Below, in pieces: positions 1 through 5,563 of a stretch of 7,882 bases of DNA. The stretch is from a bacterium. Lineage in GTDB: Bacteria; Ratteibacteria; UBA8468. The notes below the pieces were generated by a model, which worked only from the letters and a program-made list of their open reading frames with translations, was not told where the DNA came from and made no database searches. Numbering within the stretch: position 1 is the first letter of the stretch; the number at the start of each line of letters is the position of its first letter. A program made the position numbers and the translations under genes. Location of the stretch: the NCBI GenBank assembly GCA_030672255.1, contig DAOVGU010000053.1, positions 1-7,882 of the forward strand, written 5' to 3'.

Positions 1-184
1 TGTCTTTGTAAATGATTCCCTCTGGGTTGCTATTGGAAATCTGGGAACCGATTCTCAAAAAGTCGTGGTTAAGTCATTGGAAGGCAAAGATAAAGGAAAG
101 ACAATAACTCTTAATCAGGAGAGGTTGACAGTGCTGCGCTACTATGATCTGGTATCGCAACCAGAAGTAATACAGTTTTCATAA
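1..184 (+). CDS. C-terminal end of an unidentified protein (5' end outside window)
   Basis: An open frame runs from position 2 to a TAA at 182-184 and gives about 60 residues, ending LVSQPEVIQFS. The piece alternates hydrophobic and polar residues (SLWVAIGNLG, KVVVKSLEG, KTITLNQERLTVLRYYDL), as in a C-terminal beta-sandwich domain like those that end many secreted or sugar-active enzymes. That reading is inference from composition only; I see no catalytic motif and do not recognise the family. It lies on the same strand as everything downstream. A 264-base gap with palindromic repeats separates it from the next gene, so it probably belongs to a different transcription unit. Confidence 0.6.
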   Translation, partial: VFVNDSLWVAIGNLGTDSQKVVVKSLEGKDKGKTITLNQERLTVLRYYDLVSQPEVIQFS

Positions 185-254
185 CAATAAAAATGTTTTC
201 TCGATACAAGACCATTTGGGCAAAAGAGATTCCTTCTTATGTGGCCCGAGTTCC

Positions 255-284
255 TTGTTTTTTTAAAGTATAGTAAAGTATAAA
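255..284 (+). promoter_or_regulatory. Possible sigma-70-type promoter with a short tandem repeat
   Basis: TTGTTT (255-260) is followed 18 bases later by TATAAA (279-284), a fair match to -35 and -10 boxes. The stretch also holds a near-perfect 10-base direct repeat, TAAAGTATAG at 264-273 followed by TAAAGTATA at 274-282. The region is very A+T-rich, so boxes of this quality can occur by chance. The position, upstream of the palindromic repeats and of the gene at 449, is suitable for a promoter. Confidence 0.25.
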
Positions 285-299
285 ACTTTTTCTATAACA

Positions 300-362
300 G
301 CCAACCAAGGTTGGCCACTACATAAGCTATATAAAAAGATGTAGTGGTCGAGCTTGCTCGAC
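300..362. repeat. REP-like inverted pair (BIME-like): two GTAG-headed palindromic units
   Basis: Two 22-nt units face away from each other. The minus-strand unit occupies 321-300 and the plus-strand unit 341-362. Each begins GTAGTGG and folds into a 7-bp stem with a TT loop: GCCAACC/GGTTGGC at 300-306/309-315 and GTCGAGC/GCTCGAC at 347-353/356-362. The stems differ in sequence but remain fully paired. The heads also pair with each other as a perfect 9-bp inverted repeat, CCACTACAT (315-323) with ATGTAGTGG (339-347), around a 15-nt A+T-rich centre. A GTAG head followed by a palindrome is the known signature of bacterial REP elements, which are mobilised by RAYT (TnpA-REP) Y1 transposases. No RAYT gene lies in the window. 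Confidence 0.7.
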
Positions 363-364
363 TG

Positions 365-386
365 GTAGTTGCCGAATTTACTCGGC
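365..386 (+). repeat. Third GTAG-headed palindromic unit, REP-like
   Basis: This 22-nt unit lies two bases after the previous one and in the same orientation. It begins GTAGTTGCCGA, matching GTAGTGGTCGA at 9 of 11 positions, and ends TCGGC. Its stem GCCGA/TCGGC (371-375/382-386) is kept. Relative to the unit at 341-362, the pair at unit positions 8/21 changes from T-A to C-G and the pair at 13/16 from C-G to T-A, both compensatory. The pair at 12/17 is broken (A opposite C). The covariation indicates that the fold, not the exact sequence, has been preserved. Confidence 0.6.
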
Positions 387-410
387 TTTGTTCGAAAAAA
401 AAGTGTAAGA

Positions 411-438
411 GATAACCTGCAAGTTACATTGGGTTATC
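411..438 (+). promoter_or_regulatory. Leader hairpin directly upstream of the ribosome binding site
   Basis: GATAACC (411-417) pairs perfectly with GGTTATC (432-438) around a 14-nt loop, with a possible extra G-U pair. The 3' arm ends two bases before AAGGA (441-445), the ribosome binding site of the gene at 449. No T-run follows, so it does not look like an intrinsic terminator. It could influence translation start of the QueG-like gene or be incidental. No riboswitch family is recognised. Confidence 0.35.
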
Positions 439-448
439 CCAAGGAATT

Positions 449-1234
449 ATGGATAAATTGACAGAAGAAATTAAGAATAAAGCAATGGAGTCAGGTTCAG
501 ATTTAGTAGGAATCGTATCTATTGACCGGTTTAATGGAGCGCCAAAGCAAATGGACCCAATCTATATCTTTCCCGAGGCTAAAGTCATAATTGTTTTTGC
601 TTTTCGTATACCTAGAGGCTATTTCCGGGGAATTGAAGAAGGAACATATTTTAACGCTTATCCATCAATGGGTTATGGTTTGATAAACCTGGTTTCCGCG
701 CCTGTTGTTCTTCGGGAAGTTGCCTGTTTACTTGAAGATAAAGGGTATGAAGCAGTTCCTTATCCAAACATTCGTTCTATTATAGGTTCGGGAAAACCTG
801 TTTCTCCAGATAAGCCCTTTCCGGATGTCCTTATTGATTTTCGCATTGCTGCTTTTTGTGCTGGATTAGGAGAAATAGGCTATAGCAAAATATTTCTTAC
901 TCCTGAATTTGGGCCAAGACAAAGGTTTGCTTTGATGCTTACCGATGCTCCTTTAGAGCTAGACCCCATATATGAAGGGGTAAAGCTTTGTGATAGATGC
1001 ATGCTCTGTGTGAAGGATTGTTCGGGAAATGCAATAAGCAGAACGGAGACAGTTAAAGTTAAGGTAGGGGGCAGAGAATTGGAATGGGGGAAGCTGGATA
1101 ACAATCGGTGTATTATTGCTAATAGCGGAGGAGTCAAAGAAACCTCTCCCTTTTTCACTCCAGAATTCAACATGGAAGAGGAGATAAAAAAATCCGAGAA
1201 TGAATGTTATGAGAACAGGAAAAAGGAGTATTAA
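449..1234 (+). CDS. QueG-like (epoxyqueuosine reductase-related) iron-sulfur protein, probably frameshifted at its C-terminus
   Basis: The 261-residue product resembles the epoxyqueuosine reductase/reductive dehalogenase-like family of cytoplasmic corrinoid or iron-sulfur oxidoreductases. The segment AGLGEIGYSKIFLTPEFGP (about 138-156) followed by FALMLTD matches the family's conserved core. One [4Fe-4S] motif is present: Cys181, Cys184, Cys187 and Cys191 (CxxCxxCxxxC). A second such motif, expected nearer the C-terminus, is absent; only isolated Cys221 and Cys253 remain. The frame stops at 1234, but a family-like tail continues in the -1 frame to 1284 (separate entry), so this is probably a damaged gene or carries a base-call error in the A5 run at 1220-1224. 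The ATG at 449 has AAGGA three bases upstream, a short spacing. The substrate is unknown. The protein is too short and lacks the domain order to be called QueG itself. Confidence 0.7.
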   Translation: MDKLTEEIKNKAMESGSDLVGIVSIDRFNGAPKQMDPIYIFPEAKVIIVFAFRIPRGYFRGIEEGTYFNAYPSMGYGLINLVSAPVVLREVACLLEDKGYEAVPYPNIRSIIGSGKPVSPDKPFPDVLIDFRIAAFCAGLGEIGYSKIFLTPEFGPRQRFALMLTDAPLELDPIYEGVKLCDRCMLCVKDCSGNAISRTETVKVKVGGRELEWGKLDNNRCIIANSGGVKETSPFFTPEFNMEEEIKKSENECYENRKKEY

Positions 1235-1284
1235 AGAATGAGTTTAAAAGTCCTTTTAGAAAAAGGGAACCATGGATATTGTAA
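1228..1284 (+). pseudogene. Out-of-frame C-terminal tail of the QueG-like gene
   Basis: In the frame -1 to the gene at 449, positions 1228-1284 read VLKNEFKSPFRKREPWIL followed by TAA. A basic tail of the form LKN-F--PFRKR-PW is, from memory, typical of the end of this branch of QueG-like iron-sulfur proteins. Restoring one base in the A-run at 1220-1224 joins it smoothly to the upstream frame as NRKKGVLKNEF, giving a product of about 278 residues. The run, read G AAA AAG at 1219-1225, could also be a weak -1 slippery site. A one-base loss or sequencing error is the simpler explanation. Confidence 0.55.
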
Positions 1285-1394
1285 GATGAAGTTGACCTGA
1301 TGCTTGACCTTATTGATAAGGCGATTGTCGCGGCTATAAGATAGTTCAAGCTTTAAAAGGTACCAGAGTTTTAGCTGATGTGAAGAGGTTTTAA
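1285..1394 (+). pseudogene. Short coding remnants before the transporter gene
   Basis: Directly after the TAA at 1282-1284, the same frame continues open as DEVDLMLDLIDKAIVAAIR to a TAG at 1342-1344, with an internal ATG at 1300. This amphipathic helix resembles the last helix of many fold-type I PLP aminotransferases, but it is too short to assign. In another frame, 1320-1391 reads GDCRGYKIVQAL followed by KGTRVLADVKRF, ending with a TAA (1392-1394) whose last base is the first base of the transporter ATG. Neither piece has a convincing start site. They look like leftovers of a deleted gene, or they may be non-coding. Confidence 0.3.
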
Positions 1395-2230
1395 TGCATT
1401 ATTTATTACTTAGTGTTCTGTTTACTACCTGCTGGGCATTATCATATAAGGTAGCTTCCCGGACAAATTGCAACTTGATCGGGGTGAATGTAGCAACCTT
1501 CTTTTCTGCCAGCTTACTTATTAGTGTTTATATATTCGTTACTCATTGCACTGATTTTAGCCTCACTGCCACTCTAATTGGAGTCATGGGAGGGGTAAGT
1601 CTTTTTATTGCCATATTGACCTTCTTCTATATAATTAAGGAAGGTGAATTAGGTCCTTGCTGGACCATTGTTAGTCTGTCAGTGGTAATCCCGGTGTTTG
1701 CTTCCATATTTATCTGGGCTGAGAGGCCAAATAAATGGCAGATTGTAGCTCTTTTTTTGATCTGCCTATCGTTGGTTTTGTTGGGTGATATCAAATGGAG
1801 CAGTCGCTATCGGTCAAAACGGCTTACAGCTTTGTTAGCTATCTCCTTCCTTTGCACCGGGTTGTGCAACACTACTACCAAGATGCTTCAGGAAATGGGG
1901 TTAAGCTCTTATAGAGAACTTTATATATTATCTGTGAATCTGTCAGGATTCATTTTGATCCTTGTATTAGCGGTAGCAAGGAGATCTCTGCCTGGGAGAA
2001 AGGAGTTGGCTGTGGGCGGGGCAATGGGTGTAGCGGGAATGTTCAATTTCCTCTGTTTTCTCCTTGCTCTGCGGACAGTAGCAGGAATAGTTGTTTTTCC
2101 TGTGAGAGATGTTGGAAGTCTGGTATTGACTACTACTGTTTCCTGTTTTATCTGGAAGGAGCGAATAAATCTAAAAAGAGTTTTTGGAACCTTGGTGGCT
2201 ATAATCGCCATTATCCTAATAAATATTTAG
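1394..2230 (+). CDS. EamA/DMT-superfamily membrane transporter
   Basis: The 278-residue protein is almost entirely hydrophobic, with about ten predicted membrane segments (roughly 1-20, 28-48, 60-80, 88-108, 114-131, 143-160, 173-194, 205-225, 228-252 and 259-278), typical of the 10-TM drug/metabolite transporter superfamily. The C-terminal half ends with the EamA-like pattern VFPVRDVGSLVLTT, then IWKERIN and a final Gly-containing helix. Length is slightly under the usual 290-300. It would sit in the cytoplasmic membrane and export or import a small metabolite; the substrate cannot be read from sequence. AAGAGG (1383-1388) precedes the ATG, which overlaps the stop of an upstream remnant frame. 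A 124-base gap separates it from the main cluster downstream. Confidence 0.8.
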   Translation: MHYLLLSVLFTTCWALSYKVASRTNCNLIGVNVATFFSASLLISVYIFVTHCTDFSLTATLIGVMGGVSLFIAILTFFYIIKEGELGPCWTIVSLSVVIPVFASIFIWAERPNKWQIVALFLICLSLVLLGDIKWSSRYRSKRLTALLAISFLCTGLCNTTTKMLQEMGLSSYRELYILSVNLSGFILILVLAVARRSLPGRKELAVGGAMGVAGMFNFLCFLLALRTVAGIVVFPVRDVGSLVLTTTVSCFIWKERINLKRVFGTLVAIIAIILINI

Positions 2231-2354
2231 TAGAGGGAATACCACTCGTTTATTAAGTTAGATTATGGATGAATTAAAAAATGTCCAGAAGATAGAGAAG
2301 GCTATTTTAGGAAGCCATTAACCATTTCAAATTATAAAAAGGAGGTAGGAAGTT
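2231..2354 (+). other. Intergenic region with an 18-codon mini-frame
   Basis: This gap separates the transporter from the oxidoreductase cluster. An ATG at 2265 opens an 18-codon frame (MDELKNVQKIEKAILGSH) ending with TAA at 2319-2321, but it has no clear ribosome binding site and may be a remnant or chance. No intrinsic terminator or convincing promoter is visible. A strong ribosome binding site, AAGGAGGT (2339-2346), ends the gap nine bases before the next ATG. Confidence 0.35.
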
Positions 2355-3419
2355 ATGAAAAAGATTCGATTGGGTTTTGTTCGTTGCGACACTCATGGTT
2401 ACTATTTTGGTGCAATGGCAGCACAATGTGACCCTTTACTCTTGCGGAAAAATAACTATGTTGTCCACCATTACTTCAGTGAAATATATTCTGCCAAAAA
2501 ACTTACTATGCCACGAATTCCGGGATTTGAGATCGTAAAGACATATGATTATGACTCGGGAAATGCAAAAAATTTCTCGGAAACATTCCTTAATAAACCG
2601 AAAGTTTGTGAAAGAATAGAAGAAATGGTTGATGGAATTGATGCCGTTTTCATCAACGATTGTGATGGTGGTGGTGGAGATCATCTAAAATTAGCAATAC
2701 CGTTTTTGAAAAAAGGAATACCCACCTTCGTTGACAAGCCATTTGCCAGTACTCTTAACGACGCTCAGGAGATAATAAGATTAGCTAAACAATACCATGC
2801 TCCTGTCTTCAATGCCTCAATGTTAAGTCATGTTCCTGCAGCTGCTAAATTCAAACAGCGATTTGACGAAATTATTACTGATCCCTCATGGCCAATTCCT
2901 TCGTCAAAACCCCCAGCTCAGATTGGTCTCGGTGTAATAAAAGGGGTTGGTGGTGCCTTTTCTCAAGAACTTAAGGGTAAGAGGATTAGCGGTGGATTGG
3001 AAGAGCGTTTGGCATACATTATTCATGGAGTTGCTCTTGCCATAAACCTCTTTGGGAAAAGTGTTGAGTGGGTAGAGGCTATGGGGGCACTTCCTTTGGA
3101 GTATCTGCACCTGCACATGAAAAGCGGGGTGGAAGTGATAATATTGAATACTTCTACTGATATCTTTCCGGAATCCTGCTACTTTTATGCTGCGGCATAT
3201 ACTAAATACGGTGCAATCCACTCTTCGCCTATAGGAGATCCAGAGTTTATGCATGGAGGTGCAAAGGTATTGAGACTTTTCAAAAAGATGATAGAGACTA
3301 AAAAGGTTCCTGTCCCATATGAGGATATCCTTGAACACATTGCCGTCGTGGAGGCCGGTCAATTAGCACAAAAGAAAGGTAGGCGAGTTTATCTGAAGGA
3401 TATTTTGAAGAAAGGATAA
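2355..3419 (+). CDS. Divergent Gfo/Idh/MocA-like oxidoreductase, paralog 1
   Basis: This 354-residue protein follows the Gfo/Idh/MocA layout of an N-terminal Rossmann-like domain and a C-terminal alpha/beta domain, but departs from it at key points. The usual GxGxxG/A loop is replaced by GFVRCDTHGYYFGA (7-20), with a CDTHG core at 11-15. The dinucleotide-side lysine motif is present as DKP (Lys128) instead of EKP, and NDCDGGGGDHLKLA (101-114) precedes it. His224 lies where the family's catalytic DxxxH histidine is expected, but the Asp is replaced by Ala220. About 35-40 extra residues lie in two stretches within 171-218 compared with the next gene. Start ATG has a strong AGGAGG-type site. It is the first gene of the dense cluster. 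The substrate is unknown, and NAD(P) binding should not be assumed. Confidence 0.75.
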   Translation: MKKIRLGFVRCDTHGYYFGAMAAQCDPLLLRKNNYVVHHYFSEIYSAKKLTMPRIPGFEIVKTYDYDSGNAKNFSETFLNKPKVCERIEEMVDGIDAVFINDCDGGGGDHLKLAIPFLKKGIPTFVDKPFASTLNDAQEIIRLAKQYHAPVFNASMLSHVPAAAKFKQRFDEIITDPSWPIPSSKPPAQIGLGVIKGVGGAFSQELKGKRISGGLEERLAYIIHGVALAINLFGKSVEWVEAMGALPLEYLHLHMKSGVEVIILNTSTDIFPESCYFYAAAYTKYGAIHSSPIGDPEFMHGGAKVLRLFKKMIETKKVPVPYEDILEHIAVVEAGQLAQKKGRRVYLKDILKKG

Positions 3420-3433
3420 AAAGCCATAATTTG

Positions 3434-3438
3434 GGAGG
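3434..3438 (+). promoter_or_regulatory. Ribosome binding site that decides the start of paralog 2
   Basis: GGAGG lies seven bases before the ATG at 3446. A longer frame opens at TTG 3431, but that codon overlaps the purine run and has no binding site of its own, so the ATG is preferred. Confidence 0.75.
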
Positions 3439-3445
3439 GGGCGAG

Positions 3446-4477
3446 ATGAGTACTCAAGCAAAAAAGGCGATTCGTGTGGGGCTGATTCACTGCGACACTC
3501 ACGGAATGTATTATGGCGCATTGATGGATAAACACGATCCTTTATTATCAATAGTTCCTTTAATGAAGAAAAGAAAAATAAAAGCAAAATATAGCTGGCA
3601 AAAAGGCGGCTTAACCATCTATTTTTATACGGATTATGCCAATCCCAAGAAGATAACTGTTCCTACTGTAGACGGGTTTCAGATTGTGAAAGTATGGGAT
3701 GAAGACCCTGAAGTGGCAGAGATTTTTTCTAATGTTTTCTATAGCAAACCGGAAGTTTGTAAAACATTTGAGGAAGTTTCTGATGATGCGGACCTTGTTT
3801 TTATCGCTGATTGTAATGGTGATGGTTCTGACCATCTGAAACTGGCTACTCCAGGGTTGAGGAAAAAAATTCCCACTTTCGTTGACAAGCCTTTTGCTTA
3901 TGAAGTCAAAGACGCCCAGACCCTGGTACAATTAGCAAGGAAATATAAGACCCCGATAATGTCTCTATCAATGTTGAGAGTTCTACCCCATGCGAGACGT
4001 TTTCGCAACCGCTTTGCGGAGTTAGGCGAACCTGAATTTGGAATTGTAAAAGGTGGAGGCGATATTATGGCAGGGCATATTCACGCCATCAGTTTAGCCC
4101 AGCATCTTTTTGGAGCAGGCGTAGAGTCTGTGGAGGTTATGGGGCAAACCCCATTAGCCTATGTTCATCTTGACTATGGCGAGAAACATGATCGTCCAAA
4201 AGCAGGTGTTGTGCTCAACTGTGCCTCAGGCGATAGCTACCATACCTCTATGTATGCCAGCGCTTATAGCAAATGGGGAGCAATTCACTCGCCAAATCTT
4301 GGAGATTTTGAGTTCCCTTATGCAGCAGCAGAGATTCTGAAGATGGTCAAGAGAATGGTAAAAACTATAAACCCTCAAGAATCCTACGAAGAGATGGTGG
4401 AATGCATTGCCATTGCCACTGCTGCCAGATTAGCGCAAAAGATACGAAAACGAGTCTATTTGAAGGATGTAGAATAA
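3446..4477 (+). CDS. Divergent Gfo/Idh/MocA-like oxidoreductase, paralog 2
   Basis: From the ATG at 3446 the product is 343 residues. It is a clear paralog of the preceding gene: both share CDTHG-(YM)-Y-(FY)-GA near the N-terminus, a DC-G-G--DHLKLA block, IPTFVDKPFA, and the ending RVYLKD. Here the CDTHG core is at 16-20, the lysine is Lys148, and a GHIH stretch at 210-213 puts His213 at the catalytic-His position, with Ala209 replacing the usual Asp. Like its neighbour it has no GxGxxG loop. It carries about 16 extra residues after DPLL (around 34-55) and lacks the two central insertions of paralog 1. The gene begins 26 bases after the previous stop. Likely a soluble cytoplasmic protein; the two could form a heteromer (inference). 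Function unassigned. Confidence 0.75.
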   Translation: MSTQAKKAIRVGLIHCDTHGMYYGALMDKHDPLLSIVPLMKKRKIKAKYSWQKGGLTIYFYTDYANPKKITVPTVDGFQIVKVWDEDPEVAEIFSNVFYSKPEVCKTFEEVSDDADLVFIADCNGDGSDHLKLATPGLRKKIPTFVDKPFAYEVKDAQTLVQLARKYKTPIMSLSMLRVLPHARRFRNRFAELGEPEFGIVKGGGDIMAGHIHAISLAQHLFGAGVESVEVMGQTPLAYVHLDYGEKHDRPKAGVVLNCASGDSYHTSMYASAYSKWGAIHSPNLGDFEFPYAAAEILKMVKRMVKTINPQESYEEMVECIAIATAARLAQKIRKRVYLKDVE

Positions 4478-4496
4478 AAATGCCAGGAGGAAAAAA

Positions 4497-5540
4497 GTGG
4501 ATAAAGTGAAATGGGGAGTAATGGGAATTGGTGGAATTGCTCAGAGGAGGACAGTTCCAGAGATGATGGAAGTGGATAATAGCCAGTTAGTAGCAGTAAT
4601 GGATATTGTCCCTGAACTGAGCGAGAAGTTGGCGAAAAGGTTCGGAGCAAAATGGTGGTACACAAAAGAAAAGGAACTATTGAAAAATGATGAGGTAGAG
4701 GCAGTATATATTGCCAGTCCCCAGCACCTTCACTGCCAGCAGGTGATTATGGCTGCTGAATGTGGTAAACATATCCTCTGTGAAAAACCTATAGCCACCA
4801 ATATCGAAGAAGCAGAAAGAATGATAGATGTATGCAAAAAGCACAAGGTCAAACTGATGCCTGGCTATATGATGAGGTTTCAGGCTATTCACAAAAAGGC
4901 AAAGGAGATTATTGATAAGGGAGAGATAGGAAATCCTGTATTTGGGAGGGCGCAGCTTACCTGCTGGTACCCGGATATACCCGGCGCCTGGCGACAGGAC
5001 CCGGGGATAAGCCACGGAGGAGCCCTGATTGATATGGGGACACATTGCATAGATGTTCTGGAGATGCTTATAGGAAGGGTAAAAGAGGTTTTTGCTTTCC
5101 AGGGAACCTTAACCCACAGATATAAAGTTGAAGATAGCTCCGCCCTGCTCTTAAAATTTGATAATGGTGCCCACGGGTTGGTAGACAATAACTTCAATAT
5201 ACCTGATGCCGCAGCAGCAGGCCGGCTGGAGGTCTATGGGACCGAGGGTAGTCTTCTGGCTGAGGGCACAATAAGTCAGGAGCCCGGAGGCAAACTCACC
5301 CTTATAAGGTCAAAGCAGGGTTCTTATGAATCTGCACAGACCAGGCCTGAAAAAACCACTGAGGAAATCAGGGTAAACCCTGTGCCTATGTATGGTGAAG
5401 AGGTAAGGCATCTGTCCGAATGCATCCTTGAAGATAAAGAACCAATTATATCCGGTGAGGAAGGCTTGAGAAACCTGAAAATAGTCCTGGCCGCTTATGA
5501 ATCGGCAAAGCAAAGAAAACCAGTAGAGATCAAAACCTGA
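4497..5540 (+). CDS. Gfo/Idh/MocA-family NAD(P)-dependent oxidoreductase (canonical)
   Basis: This 347-residue soluble enzyme has all the family hallmarks: a Rossmann loop GIGGIA at 10-15, ASPQHLH leading to GKHILCEKP with Lys97 at 89-98, and the catalytic block GGALIDMGTHCID with Asp179, His183 and Asp186. Family members oxidise or reduce a hydroxyl/keto group on sugars, cyclitols or related polyols with NAD(P). Which substrate applies here cannot be read from the sequence. Translation starts at GTG 4497, six bases after AGGAGG (4485-4490), and only 19 bases after the previous stop. It is far less similar to the two preceding genes than they are to each other. It is probably the main catalytic dehydrogenase of the cluster. 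Confidence 0.88.
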   Translation: MDKVKWGVMGIGGIAQRRTVPEMMEVDNSQLVAVMDIVPELSEKLAKRFGAKWWYTKEKELLKNDEVEAVYIASPQHLHCQQVIMAAECGKHILCEKPIATNIEEAERMIDVCKKHKVKLMPGYMMRFQAIHKKAKEIIDKGEIGNPVFGRAQLTCWYPDIPGAWRQDPGISHGGALIDMGTHCIDVLEMLIGRVKEVFAFQGTLTHRYKVEDSSALLLKFDNGAHGLVDNNFNIPDAAAAGRLEVYGTEGSLLAEGTISQEPGGKLTLIRSKQGSYESAQTRPEKTTEEIRVNPVPMYGEEVRHLSECILEDKEPIISGEEGLRNLKIVLAAYESAKQRKPVEIKT

Positions 5541-5563
5541 AAGTTTGCAGGGTGATTGATTCT

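Noticed and set aside
300..386. CRISPR array or intrinsic terminator
   Set aside because: The units are short palindromes in mixed orientation without regular unique spacers, and no T-run follows the stems as a terminator needs.
1180..1200. A7 run as a programmed -1 frameshift site in the QueG-like gene
   Set aside because: A -1 shift there meets a TGA at 1201-1203 almost at once, so it would not reach the family-like tail.
2904..3362. 152-codon minus-strand open frame opposite paralog 1
   Set aside because: It lies wholly opposite a well-supported gene, has no recognisable domain, and reads as an antisense shadow.
3431..3445. TTG start giving a five-residue longer paralog 2
   Set aside because: The TTG overlaps the purine-rich ribosome binding site and has none upstream; ATG 3446 is seven bases after GGAGG.
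5552..5563. GTG start for the hydrolase
   Set aside because: No binding site lies upstream of the GTG, and the GTG itself is part of AGGGTGA, which fits the ATG at 5564.
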